From the NCBI GenBank assembly GCA_028714175.1, contig JAQTMV010000024.1, positions 1 to 37,054 on the forward strand: a stretch of 37,054 bases of DNA, given 5' to 3'. The notes below the pieces were generated by a model. The model searched no databases and was not told where the DNA came from. It worked only from the letters and a program-made list of their open reading frames with translations. Each line of letters opens with the position of its first letter. Position 1 is the stretch's first letter. This document shows positions 25,161-32,865 of this stretch, piece after piece. The position numbers and the translations under genes were made by a program. This stretch comes from Methylococcales bacterium (GTDB lineage Bacteria; Pseudomonadota; Gammaproteobacteria; Methylococcales; Methylomonadaceae).

Positions 25161-25481
25161 GTGGCGTGGTTACTTTTGTTTTCTGCGGGGTTATTAGAAA
25201 TAGTATTTGCTATAAGTCTTAAATATAACCAGGGCTTTACCAAACTTTGGCCCAGCATTTTCACTGTGCTAACTGCTCTTGGCAGTTTCGGTTTGTTAAT
25301 GTGGGCTATCAAAACCTTGCCAATAGGTACGGCTTATGCGGTTTGGACAGGTATGGGTGCGGTCGGGGTGGCTATTTTAGGCATAATTTTATTCAAAGAA
25401 TCAGTTGATTGGTATCGATTGTTGTCTATTACTCTGGTAATCGCCGGTATTATTGGTCTTAAATTAACGGATAGTCATTAA
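25161..25481 (+). CDS. sugE: SMR-family exporter, SugE/Gdx type
   Basis: A 106-residue four-helix small multidrug resistance protein. Conserved features are the membrane-embedded glutamate in AGLLEIVFAISLKY (helix 1), a GTAYAVWTGMGAVG helix 3 and a DWYR loop. LKYNQGFT fits the SugE/Gdx branch, whose characterised members export guanidinium with protons. GTG 25161 gives the family N-terminus MAWLLLFSAG and lies 6 bases after AAAGGGG; a TTG two codons earlier is less likely. No guanidine riboswitch is recognisable in the 80-base leader. tusB starts one base after its stop. Confidence 0.88.
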   Translation: MAWLLLFSAGLLEIVFAISLKYNQGFTKLWPSIFTVLTALGSFGLLMWAIKTLPIGTAYAVWTGMGAVGVAILGIILFKESVDWYRLLSITLVIAGIIGLKLTDSH

Positions 25482-25482
25482 A

Positions 25483-25773
25483 GTGTTGCACCTTGTTTTT
25501 CAATCACCCATTGAAATAGCAATTCTGGAAAGGATTGATTCAGGAGATGATGTGGTGTTCCTTGAAAACTCGGTTCTGCGCATCCTGCAAAACGGGTTGT
25601 TAAAACAAATCTTGACCCAATTGATGAGCAGAAGCCGTGTTTATGTTCTGTCTGATGATATTGAGGCTAGAGGTATAACTTCCGATGAGCTGATTACAGG
25701 TATCGAAGTGATTGATTATGCCGGACTGGTAACGCTGACGGTTAAAAACCCGGTGATTCAATCATGGTCTTGA
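25483..25773 (+). CDS. tusB: Sulfur relay protein TusB/DsrH
   Basis: TusB (DsrH) is a subunit of the TusBCD sulfurtransferase complex, which passes persulfide sulfur to TusE/DsrC for tRNA 2-thiouridylation, or takes part in sulfur oxidation. The 96-residue product matches the family start MLHLVF.SP and the C-terminal blocks DDIEARGI and IEVIDYAGLVTLTVKNPVIQSW. The start is GTG 25483. It overlaps the next gene, a DsrC-type protein. The expected partners TusC and TusD (DsrF and DsrE) are not in the window. Confidence 0.88.
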   Translation: MLHLVFQSPIEIAILERIDSGDDVVFLENSVLRILQNGLLKQILTQLMSRSRVYVLSDDIEARGITSDELITGIEVIDYAGLVTLTVKNPVIQSWS

Positions 25774-26096
25774 TGGTTCAAGGCGTGTGTCTGGAAACTA
25801 CAGGGGAGGGCTTTTTAGTCAATTCAGCGGACTGGAATGAAGAGATCGCAACGCGGCTGGCTGAGTTAAATAATATTCCGTTGACTGACGCACACTGGGA
25901 AATTATTTTGTTTATCCGTCATTATTATCAGCAATTCAAGCACTTGCCTAATGCGCGGGTTTTTACAAAAGCAATCGCCAAGGCATTAGGCGAGGACAAG
26001 GGCAATAGCCGGTATTTGCACAAATTGTTTCCTGACGGTCCGTTGAAATATGCCTGCAAGTTGGCCGGACTACCTAAACCGCCCACTTGTCTGTAA
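25764..26096 (+). CDS. DsrC/TusE family sulfur carrier with two cysteines
   Basis: A 110-residue cytoplasmic sulfur carrier of the DsrC/TusE/RspA family: DWNEEIATRLAE, AHWEIILFIRHYY, EDKGNSRYLHKLFPDGP and the swinging C-terminal arm CKLAGLPKPPTCL. TusE proteins usually keep only the penultimate cysteine. Here both Cys 98 and Cys 109 are present in the C-x10-C spacing of true DsrC, which can form an intramolecular disulfide or trisulfide. It overlaps tusB, and ATG 25773 (in a TGATG overlap) is an alternative start nine bases later. The symbol is left blank because dsrC and tusE cannot be separated without the rest of the pathway. Confidence 0.88.
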   Translation: MVLMVQGVCLETTGEGFLVNSADWNEEIATRLAELNNIPLTDAHWEIILFIRHYYQQFKHLPNARVFTKAIAKALGEDKGNSRYLHKLFPDGPLKYACKLAGLPKPPTCL

Positions 26097-26120
26097 AGAG
26101 GCGATTTATCGCCTCTTTAC
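26093..26120. terminator. Bidirectional terminator hairpin, dsrC / hslR
   Basis: Perfect 12-base arms GTAAAGAGGCGA and TCGCCTCTTTAC enclose a TTTA loop. The stem contains the stop codons of both convergent genes and ends in short T/A runs, so it can terminate transcription from either side. Confidence 0.82.
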
Positions 26121-26512
26121 ACCTGCTTAAAACGGTGTATCAACCGTCTTTCCTTTTTGTTGGGTTTGTGATCCTGTCCGCTGAAATCATATAGTTCGCG
26201 CTGTTCGCGTTGTTCGATGATTTGCTGTTGGCGTTTTGCTAGGCTTTCAGCAGATTCTTCATAGAGCAAAATAGCCTCTTTAGCTGAACGCCTTTGGCTG
26301 GAAAGAGCGATAATTGTAATATCCCGGCGCAGTCCGTCTTTGCTTATAGAGAGCAGAGTTCCGGGCTTGATTTCTTTTCCAGGTTTCGTTCGTTGATTGT
26401 TGATATGGACTTTTCCGCCCGAAACCGCGATAGCAGCCAGTTTGCGCGTTTTAAAAAAACGCGCAGTCCATAGCCACTTGTCCAGGCGAATTGCTTCAGG
26501 TTCTGTAGGCAA
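26117..26512 (-). CDS. hslR: Heat shock protein 15 (S4-domain RNA-binding)
   Basis: HslR (Hsp15) binds 50S subunits carrying stalled peptidyl-tRNA and helps recycle them after heat stress. The 131-residue product has the S4 domain at residues 8-66: IRLDKWLWTARFFKTRKLAA, GGKVHINNQRTKPGKEIKPG. A basic, glutamine-rich C-terminal helix follows (residues about 85-131, ending KKERRLIHRFKQV). No ATG is available: the frame begins at TTG 26512, ten bases after the ispH stop, which suggests coupling to ispH. Confidence 0.88.
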   Translation of the reverse strand: MPTEPEAIRLDKWLWTARFFKTRKLAAIAVSGGKVHINNQRTKPGKEIKPGTLLSISKDGLRRDITIIALSSQRRSAKEAILLYEESAESLAKRQQQIIEQREQRELYDFSGQDHKPNKKERRLIHRFKQV

Positions 26513-26524
26513 AGCGTGGCTTAC

Positions 26525-27463
26525 TTATTTTTTTAAGCCTTTAGGCAAAGAAAACACAACTTTTTCTTCTATGCCCTGAATTTCAACAGCGGATTGCCCG
26601 CCCCATTGTTTTAACTGATTGATTACCTCCTGAACCAGTACTTCCGGTGCAGAGGCTCCGGCAGTTACGCCGACGACACCCACACCATCGAACCAGCTCT
26701 GCTGCATATCGCCTGCTGTATCGATCAGATAGGCCTTTTTACCGAGTTGTTCCGCAATCTCTCGCAAACGGTTGGAATTAGAGCTGTTAATCGAACCCAC
26801 CACAAGAATGATATCAGCTTTTTTGGCCAATTCATTAACTGCATCCTGGCGGTTTTGGGTAGCATAACAGATATCGTCTTTTTTCTGTTCCTGAATAGAT
26901 GTAAAGCGCGCTCTTAAGGCATCGACCATAACCTTGGTGTCAGTCATCGACAAGGTTGTTTGCGTGACATAAGCCAGATTATCCGGATTATTGACGACGA
27001 GATTTTTAACGTCTTCCGGGGTTTCTACCAGATAAATGCCGCCATTATCGGTACATTTTTCATATTGCCCCATTGTGCCTTCAACTTCCGGGTGTCCTGC
27101 ATGACCAATAAGAATCACTTCACGGTCCGATTTTGCATGTTTGGCAACCTGTATATGGACTTTAGTGACCAAGGGGCAGGTGGCATCAAAGACTGTCAAG
27201 TTGCGTTCTTTAGCCTCCTGCTGGACTTGCTTGGAAACGCCATGGGCACTGAAAATCAGGTAAGAACCAACGGGTACGTCAGTTAGTTCTTCAATGAAGA
27301 TAGCGCCTTTTTCTTTAAGGCCGTCAACAACGGTGCGGTTATGTACAACTTCATGACGAACATAAATTGGCGCGCCAAACATTTCGAGAGCTTGGTCAAC
27401 AATATCGATGGCGCGGTCTACGCCGGCACAGAATCCACGAGGGTTTGCGAGTACAATTTGCAT
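26525..27463 (-). CDS. ispH: 4-hydroxy-3-methylbut-2-enyl diphosphate reductase
   Basis: IspH (LytB) is the iron-sulfur enzyme of the last MEP-pathway step, giving isopentenyl and dimethylallyl diphosphate. The 312-residue product has the three cluster cysteines at 12 ([11 protein letters not shown]), 96 (DATCPLV) and 199 (ICYATQNRQ), plus the substrate-binding [11 protein letters not shown] and SSNSNRL motifs. It lies downstream of rraA (36 bases) and upstream of hslR, all on the minus strand. The fkpB gene often paired with ispH is absent. Confidence 0.97.
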   Translation of the reverse strand: MQIVLANPRGFCAGVDRAIDIVDQALEMFGAPIYVRHEVVHNRTVVDGLKEKGAIFIEELTDVPVGSYLIFSAHGVSKQVQQEAKERNLTVFDATCPLVTKVHIQVAKHAKSDREVILIGHAGHPEVEGTMGQYEKCTDNGGIYLVETPEDVKNLVVNNPDNLAYVTQTTLSMTDTKVMVDALRARFTSIQEQKKDDICYATQNRQDAVNELAKKADIILVVGSINSSNSNRLREIAEQLGKKAYLIDTAGDMQQSWFDGVGVVGVTAGASAPEVLVQEVINQLKQWGGQSAVEIQGIEEKVVFSLPKGLKK

Positions 27464-27499
27464 ATCTTGACTTCTTCAGTTGGTTAATATGGAGTTATT

Positions 27500-27985
27500 T
27501 TAACTCAACATCGTTGCCGATACGATAATTCCGTCCATATCAGCATATAAATAATGATCCTTTTTGAAATTGACACCAGCAAAACTGACTAACAGGTCGC
27601 GGTCGCCATGGTCTTTTTTGTGGCTTTTTAACGGATGTGTATGCAAGGCGCGGATGCCAATCGGCAGTTGAGCTATCAGTGCAGAGTCCCGAATGCAGCC
27701 ATAAATAACCATACCCTGCCAGCCGTTATCGACGGCAATCCTTGCCAGATCATTGTCAACCAGAGCGCACCGGTGTGAACCGCCGCCATCAATGACTAAT
27801 ACCCGGTTTTGCACTTTTTCTTCCAGAGTTGTCTGAACCAGAACATTATCCTCAAAAACTTTCAGTGTGGTGATTTGTCCACAGAACGCAGGATTAGCGC
27901 CATAAGTCATAAACAGAGGCTCGGCAATCTGGAAGTGATCTTCTCCTGAATGGGCATCGCAAAGACTGGCAGTAGTAAAAGTCAT
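27500..27985 (-). CDS. rraA: Ribonuclease E activity regulator RraA
   Basis: RraA-type proteins form trimers; E. coli RraA inhibits RNase E, and many homologues are metal-dependent oxaloacetate decarboxylases or aldolases. The 161-residue product has the normal short length, the N-terminal TASLCDAHS, and the core VLVIDGGGSHRCALVDNDLA and GMVIYGCIRDS motifs. The start codon at 27985 is immediately preceded, without any spacer, by a 13-copy heptad array, so no usual ribosome binding site is present. Confidence 0.93.
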   Translation of the reverse strand: MTFTTASLCDAHSGEDHFQIAEPLFMTYGANPAFCGQITTLKVFEDNVLVQTTLEEKVQNRVLVIDGGGSHRCALVDNDLARIAVDNGWQGMVIYGCIRDSALIAQLPIGIRALHTHPLKSHKKDHGDRDLLVSFAGVNFKKDHYLYADMDGIIVSATMLS

Positions 27986-28076
27986 GGTTCAAGGTTCAAG
28001 GTTCAAGGTTCAAGGTTCAAGGTTTAAGGTTCAAGGTTCAAGTTTCAAGGTTTAAGGTGCAAGGTGCAAGGTTGTA
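27986..28076 (-). repeat. 13-copy heptad array abutting the rraA start
   Basis: Tandem 7-base units on the plus strand read GGTTCAA (seven exact copies), with variants GGTTTAA (two), GTTTCAA, GGTGCAA (two) and GGTTGTA at the distal end. On the rraA strand this is a run of TTGAACC ending directly at the ATG. Variation grows with distance from rraA. The same unit precedes trkH (21652-21679). Confidence 0.92.
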
Positions 28077-28103
28077 AGCTTTTCGCCTTGTACCTTGCAC
28101 CTT
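28061..28103. terminator. Hairpin formed by heptad units and a reversed copy
   Basis: AAGGTGCAAGGT (28061-28072) pairs perfectly with ACCTTGCACCTT (28092-28103). It lies just past the stop codon of the trhP remnant and before rraA on the minus strand, so it could terminate or attenuate read-through. The right arm looks like an inverted copy of two heptads. Confidence 0.45.
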
Positions 28104-28113
28104 TTACCTGATT

Positions 28114-28788
28114 TTAACCAGTATACCGCGCCAGCAGTCCATTATCACTGTGAATTTCCGGCAGCGGTATTTTTACCTCATAGCCGCCCCCGGATGCTTC
28201 CTGCATGGCGTGACCGTACATATTTTCCATGCACTCGGCAATAATATCCTGATTGCCTTCGGGTAGAATAAGCAATGCATAATGCGCCGTGGACAAACAC
28301 TTCAAGTTCCATATCCGGGCAGCGCTGGCGGATTTCTGCAATTTCATCGAGGGACAATTCGCGCGACAATAACGACGCGCTCAATCCCCATGCCTTGCCA
28401 GAATTTTACTGTCGCATAGTTGACGGTATTCGCCTGTACCGATAAATGTATCGGCATATCCGGCCAGGCTCCCCGGGCCATCATAATTAAACCGGGGTCC
28501 GCCATAATCAAGGCGCCCGGTTTCATTGCGATAATCGGTGCTATATCGGCCAAAAAGGTTTTAACCTTGGCATTGTGAAGGATTATATTTGTTGCCAGGA
28601 AAAATTTTTTACTTTGTCCGTGTGCTTCATTAATGCCTTTGAGCAAGATTGCCGGCAAGAAAATCATTGTTACGCACTCTGAGACTGTAGCGCGGCTGTC
28701 CTGTGTAGACCGCATCCGCGCCGAAGGCAAAGGCATAGCGCATGTTTCGGAGGGTTCCTGCAGGGGAAAGGAGTTCGACTTGTTTCAT
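28114..28788 (-). pseudogene. trhP: Decayed tRNA hydroxylation protein gene (peptidase U32 family)
   Basis: Read across three frames from ATG 28788, the sequence follows E. coli YegQ/TrhP, which with a clustered prephenate-derived cofactor system hydroxylates U34 of tRNAs. MKQVELLSPAGTLRNMRYAF and GQPRYSLRVRNND are in the first frame. A one-base excess near 28634 moves to GINEAHGQSKKF through QANTVNYATVKFWQ. A second shift near 28360 leads to LSRELSLDEIAEIRQ and FVHGALCIAYS. At about 28265 the sequence jumps to a third frame matching the family C-terminus (LPEGNQD, MENMYGHAM, GGGYEVKIPLPE). About 220 central codons of the roughly 450 are missing, including the family's cysteine region. Sequencing error cannot explain the deletion. 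Confidence 0.85.
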
Positions 28789-28864
28789 GTTGACGTGTAT
28801 AAATGAACTGTGCAGGGTATATTTTAACTTAACTTATGCAAACCAAAAAAACAGGAGTATAGAA

Positions 28865-29005
28865 ATGTGGATAGTGTTGTTTATAGTCGCAGTGCTGTTC
28901 GTTTTAGGCAGTGCATTGATTCTGCTCAAATCGGCAAAAATACCGAAAATTCCCGATAATGTTAAATCACAGCCGTACAATGACGACAATTCTGATAATT
29001 GGTAG
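28865..29005 (+). CDS. Small single-span membrane protein (DUF2897-like)
   Basis: A 46-residue protein starts at ATG 28865 with AGGAG 8 bases upstream. Residues 2-22 form one hydrophobic helix (WIVLFIVAVLFVLGSALILL), followed by a short basic patch (KSAKIPKIP) and an acidic tail (DDNSDNW). Length and layout resemble DUF2897 proteins of gammaproteobacteria, but the resemblance is loose. It is divergent from the trhP remnant and 42 bases before the broken methyltransferase gene. Confidence 0.55.
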   Translation: MWIVLFIVAVLFVLGSALILLKSAKIPKIPDNVKSQPYNDDNSDNW

Positions 29006-29047
29006 CTTAATAATTCATATGATGGTTTACGTGAGAGATTTATTACT

Positions 29048-29754
29048 ATGGCAACAACAACCTGGGTAAAAGAGAGTGCCTTTGGCATTTGGTTTCTTAA
29101 TACGGATGTTTGGTTGGATCGTGTTTTAAAAAGAGCAATTAATGATTTAATGGGAATGTTGCCCCAAAAAAAACACTACCTGCTATTCTCGATATTGGTT
29201 GTGGCCGAGGCCAGTCATTACAACTATTAGATGAATACTTCGGCCCTGACACTATTAAGGGCATTGAAATTGATGAAAGCCTTTTGAATGATGCGCTAAA
29301 GCGTGCCCAGGCATGTCGTTGTAAGGTCGATTTAATAACAGGCAATGCGGAAATGATGCCTTATCCGGATCAATCGTTTGATATGGTGTTTTGCCATCAG
29401 AGTTTCCATCATATTGTGCAGCATGAAAAAGCGATGCAGGAATTTTACCGGGTGCTTAAACCTGGCGGTGTTTTGCTTTTTGCTGAATCGTGTAGAAAAT
29501 TTATCCATTCATTATCAATAAGGCTGCTGTTCAGGCATCCGATGGCTGTACAAAAAACTGCGGAAGAATATCTCAATTTAATTCGTCAAACAGGTTTTCA
29601 AGTCCACCCTGATGCGATATCCAAACCCTATTTATGGTGGAGTCGGTCGGATTTTGGAGCGCTGGAATGGTTTGGTTTTCAGGTTCCCGAAGTCCGTGAA
29701 GAAACTTTAGTCAATCTTGTTGCTGTAAAAATGGCAGCAGATCAGGTTTTATAA
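29048..29754 (+). pseudogene. SAM-dependent methyltransferase with a frameshift at an A8 run
   Basis: The N-terminal frame from ATG 29048 (MATTTWVKESAFGIWFLNTD to MLPQKK) and the downstream frame (LPAILDIGCGRGQSLQLLDE, then GIEIDESLLNDALKRAQ, AEMMPYPDQSFDMVFCHQSF and EFYRVLKPGGVLLFAES) together make one class I methyltransferase of the Methyltransf_11 type with a normal SAM-binding DIGCGRGQ. They are separated by one frame step in CCCCAAAAAAAAC near 29161-29173. With nine or six adenines the protein of about 235 residues would be intact. The cause may be mutation, transcriptional slippage or a sequencing error. The substrate is unknown. Confidence 0.8.
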
Positions 29755-29788
29755 TCAGCCATATCAATGCGTCAATATAAAACCTGAT
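29741..29788. terminator. Inverted repeat spanning the methyltransferase stop
   Basis: ATCAGGTTTTATA (29741-29753) and TATAAAACCTGAT (29776-29788) are perfect 13-base complements with a 22-base spacer. The left arm reaches into the stop codon. It lies between convergent genes and may end transcription of the methyltransferase. Confidence 0.5.
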
Positions 29789-29807
29789 ATACTGTCAGAC
29801 TGTTATA

Positions 29808-30170
29808 TTATTCCTGTTTATCATTAATCAAGTCGTAAGTTATGTTTGGATTAAGCCCCATAGGCCAGTAGATGAGCGCGAAAGGTGGCCAGAATATTGA
29901 AACCACGCGAAATTTCGCCCTCAGTCTACCTTCCTTGAGTACTTTACCATCTTTTTCCAGACGGTAAGGGATGCCGGAATCAGGCGGTATTCCTGCAGCT
30001 GTCCAGAAATAGGGTTTGGTTGTTACTTTTCCATCAGCCTGAATATCTACTGGTTGAGGTCTTTTATAAATATAAAGATCGGACCCTGGGGGAACCTTAA
30101 ATGTCCCGGTTGTAGTACAGCCGGTAATCATCATTAATAAAACAAATACTAAAGAAATTTTCCTGATCAT
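29808..30170 (-). CDS. Lipoprotein of unknown function
   Basis: A 120-residue protein whose first 18 residues form a lipoprotein signal (MIRKISLVFVLLMMITGC, lipid-attached Cys 18). ATG 30170 is chosen over the longer frame because AGAGGA precedes it by 8 bases and the signal peptide begins there. The mature part starts TTTGTFKVPPGSDLYIYKRP and contains a short hydrophobic SIFWPPFALIYWPMG near the C-terminus. No family recognised. It follows another lipoprotein gene on the same strand, at the end of the aryl polyene region, but membership in that cluster is not shown. Confidence 0.75.
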   Translation of the reverse strand: MIRKISLVFVLLMMITGCTTTGTFKVPPGSDLYIYKRPQPVDIQADGKVTTKPYFWTAAGIPPDSGIPYRLEKDGKVLKEGRLRAKFRVVSIFWPPFALIYWPMGLNPNITYDLINDKQE

Positions 30171-30284
30171 TTCACAATTCCTCTGATTGTAAGGGACTCT
30201 AAATAAATCCCAACGTTTAAAAATCAATGGTCTCTTGTTTTGTGGGCACGAAAAGCATATACCAGCATTAGGTAAAACTTCGCA

Positions 30285-30848
30285 TTAATCCTGAATGCGT
30301 GTTACGTGGTCGTTCTCAAAATAAACAATAAATCTATCAAATCTTGAACTCCAATAGGTCCATTGATTAACTTGCAAATTAGGTGTTTCAGTTTGCGGCG
30401 GATAGCCAATAGCGGCAATCACAGCCTTTTTTTGCATGCCTTTTGCGACTTGTCCCGCTTTTATTTTCTCTCTTTCCAGCTCAGAATATCCCGACAGATT
30501 AACTTTATTTTTTGCAAAAAGCTTAGCAAAAGCCTGAGTTGTATTATCGCCGGTATGTTTAGGTGCATTTTTGATGACTAATTCGAAATGCACAGGCAAC
30601 ACATCAACCACAATAGTTTTATTCGTTATATCTTTCAGTATAACTTGTGAATTAATGGGCAATAAAAGCCCTCGGCGATAATTGGTTGTAACATGCTGCC
30701 CTTTTTCATATTGCAATGAGACCTGTGTATAGTAAACATCGCCTATCTTGATATTAGCCGGTAACGTTGCATCATCCAGTTTTTTTGTGCATCCGGTAGT
30801 GACAAATAATGCGATAACTACTACGATCAAGCGGGAAAAATTGGGCAT
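30285..30848 (-). CDS. Lipoprotein with a C-terminal BamE/SmpA-like segment
   Basis: The 187-residue product has a signal peptide with lipobox VTTGC (Cys 20) and AAGGAGAATTTATT before ATG 30848. The C-terminal part, GMQKKAVIAAIGYPPQTETP then QWTYWSSRFDRFIVYFENDH, resembles the SmpA/OmlA/BamE fold often found at the ends of small lipoproteins. The N-terminal half (DVYYTQVSLQYEKGQHVTTN) is not recognised. It lies 31 bases downstream of the last ketosynthase gene on the same strand, so it may share its transcript. Confidence 0.72.
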   Translation of the reverse strand: MPNFSRLIVVVIALFVTTGCTKKLDDATLPANIKIGDVYYTQVSLQYEKGQHVTTNYRRGLLLPINSQVILKDITNKTIVVDVLPVHFELVIKNAPKHTGDNTTQAFAKLFAKNKVNLSGYSELEREKIKAGQVAKGMQKKAVIAAIGYPPQTETPNLQVNQWTYWSSRFDRFIVYFENDHVTRIQD

Positions 30849-30879
30849 AATAAATTCTCCTTCAAGTGTTAATAATTAT

Positions 30880-32136
30880 TCAAAAAATGGTGGGATGGTC
30901 AGGCTTTTCTGCCCAACGTTTAAAGATTAATGAGGTATTGATACCTCCAAAAGCAAAATTATTGCTCATGATATATTCGCAATCTAACCGTCGAATATCG
31001 TCTTTAATATAGTCCAGCTGTGCACATGCCGGATCAATATTTTCAAGATTAACAGTGGAATGAAACCAGCCTTCATTCATCATGTTAACTGCCGCCCAGG
31101 CCTCTAACGCACCGCAAGCGCCTAACGTGTGGCCTGTATAGCTTTTCATCGCACTTATCGGGGTATTTGAGCCGAATAGCGCAGCAGTCGCATGACTTTC
31201 CGCCACATCACCATGCTCTGTTGCTGTGCCATGTGCGCTGATGTAACCGATTGCAGAGGCATCCAGCTGTGCATCCTGTAAAGCCAGGCGCATAGCGGTT
31301 TCCATACTGTCTCTATCGGGTTGGGTAACATGCAAGCCATCAGAATTTGTGCCAAATCCTATAAGTTCAGCATGGATACGAGCTCCTCTGGCCAAAGCAT
31401 GATCCAGTTCTTCCAGTATGAATGTCCCGGCACCTTCCCCAATTACCAGGCCATCCCGATCACGGTCAAAAGGCCTCGGGCTTTTATCGGGCGTATCATT
31501 ACGCGTACTCGTTGCAAATAAGGTATCGAATACCGCGGCTTGAGAAGCCGAAAGCTCTTCGGCGCCGCCTGCAACCATCATTTTCTGATGCCCGTATTTT
31601 ATTGCTTCATAAGCATAACCAATGCCTTGACTGCCTGAAGTACAGGCACTGGATGTAGTATAAACTCTGCCGTTAATGCCAAAAAACAAGCTGATATTAA
31701 CGGGCGCAGTATGCGCCATCATTCTTATGTACGAGGTTGCATTAAGGCCGTCTGTAGTATGATTAATCAGCATGTGACCGAAATCAGCGATGGCATCGGG
31801 GCTTCCTGATGAACTTCCATAAGATATCCCCATTTGCCCGCTTTTAAGGCAAGGGTCGTCTAACAGCCCTGCATCAATCAACGCTAATTCCGATACATAA
31901 GTCGCCATTAAGGCAATCCTTCCCATACTGCGGGTTTGTTTGCGTGAATAATGTTCCGGTTTGGAAAAATCTGCAGGGGCACCTAGCCTGGTATTCAAGC
32001 CTTTATATTTTTCCCACTCCTGCATGTATTGAATGCCGGTAGATTGCGCTTTAAGACGCCTGGAAACTTGCTGCCAATCATTACCTATCGGTGAAATGCC
32101 CGCCATTCCGGTAACAACAACCCGTTTCTTTAACAT
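30880..32136 (-). CDS. Beta-ketoacyl-ACP synthase, aryl polyene cluster (ApeR-like)
   Basis: The 418-residue KAS II-type enzyme condenses acyl groups with malonyl-ACP. Its catalytic triad is complete: Cys 165 in TSSACTSGSQ, His 302 in AHGTATEHGD and His 336 in KSYTGHTLGACGALE. It is therefore a working ketosynthase rather than a chain-length-factor homologue. It overlaps the ketoreductase gene by 7 bases and is the last of the KS-DH-KR-KS series that in E. coli and Xenorhabdus aryl polyene clusters is called apeO-apeP-apeQ-apeR. The Ape name is by gene order, not by tested function. Confidence 0.88.
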   Translation of the reverse strand: MLKKRVVVTGMAGISPIGNDWQQVSRRLKAQSTGIQYMQEWEKYKGLNTRLGAPADFSKPEHYSRKQTRSMGRIALMATYVSELALIDAGLLDDPCLKSGQMGISYGSSSGSPDAIADFGHMLINHTTDGLNATSYIRMMAHTAPVNISLFFGINGRVYTTSSACTSGSQGIGYAYEAIKYGHQKMMVAGGAEELSASQAAVFDTLFATSTRNDTPDKSPRPFDRDRDGLVIGEGAGTFILEELDHALARGARIHAELIGFGTNSDGLHVTQPDRDSMETAMRLALQDAQLDASAIGYISAHGTATEHGDVAESHATAALFGSNTPISAMKSYTGHTLGACGALEAWAAVNMMNEGWFHSTVNLENIDPACAQLDYIKDDIRRLDCEYIMSNNFAFGGINTSLIFKRWAEKPDHPTIF

Positions 32137-32855
32137 AGGCCACCATTAACAGAGAGTACCTGCCGGGTTATATAGCCGGCGTCTTCAGACATTAAAAAAG
32201 CTACCGCTGCCGCAACTTCTTTGGGGCTGCCGACTCTCCGTGCTGGGATCAGTTTTTTTATCTCGTCGAGAGGCAGTTCACTGACCATTTCCGTATCGAT
32301 AAGCCCCGGCGCAACACAATTAACGGTGATGTCCCGTTTTGCCAGCTCTAAAGCCAGCGCTTTTGTTGCACCGATTATGCCCGCTTTTGCCGCACTGTAA
32401 TTGACCTGTCCACGATTGCCCATTAGACCGGAAACTGATGACAACGTGACAATGCGCCCTGGCTTGCGACGTCTGACCATAGGCATGATCACCGGCTGCA
32501 AGACATTATAAAAGCCGTCAAGATTGGTATGCACCACGCTATCCCATTGTTCTCCTGTGAGTGATGGGAAGGCGTTATCAGCAGTAATACCGGCATTACA
32601 GACAACGCCGTAATAAGCTCCGTAGGCTTCAATATCCAGATTTATTTGTGCAGCACATTGCGTGCGGTCGGCAATATCAAACTGCAGGATTCTGGCCGTC
32701 TGCCCCAGTTGATCAATTTCGGCAACTACCTGCTCGGCTTGTGAACGCTGACTGCGGCAGTGGATTACCAGATCAAAGCGCTGTTTGGCAAGATACAAAG
32801 CAATGGCTTTACCTATGCCGCGACTGGAGCCGGTTACTAAAATAGTTTTATTCAT
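32130..32855 (-). CDS. 3-oxoacyl-ACP reductase, FabG family (ApeQ-like)
   Basis: The 241-residue short-chain dehydrogenase reduces the beta-keto group of the growing chain with NADPH. It shows the cofactor turn TGSSRGIGKA (residues 9-18), the NAG motif at 87-89, catalytic Ser 140 and Tyr 153-x3-Lys 157, and the family ending LSVNGGLC. It begins 10 bases after the dehydratase stop and overlaps the following ketosynthase. The context assigns it to polyene rather than fatty acid synthesis. Confidence 0.9.
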   Translation of the reverse strand: MNKTILVTGSSRGIGKAIALYLAKQRFDLVIHCRSQRSQAEQVVAEIDQLGQTARILQFDIADRTQCAAQINLDIEAYGAYYGVVCNAGITADNAFPSLTGEQWDSVVHTNLDGFYNVLQPVIMPMVRRRKPGRIVTLSSVSGLMGNRGQVNYSAAKAGIIGATKALALELAKRDITVNCVAPGLIDTEMVSELPLDEIKKLIPARRVGSPKEVAAAVAFLMSEDAGYITRQVLSVNGGLC

Positions 32856-32865
32856 CGTCTACTTT

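Noticed and set aside
27986..28076. CRISPR array
   Set aside because: Units are 7 bases in direct tandem with no spacers and there are no cas genes; it is a simple tandem repeat.
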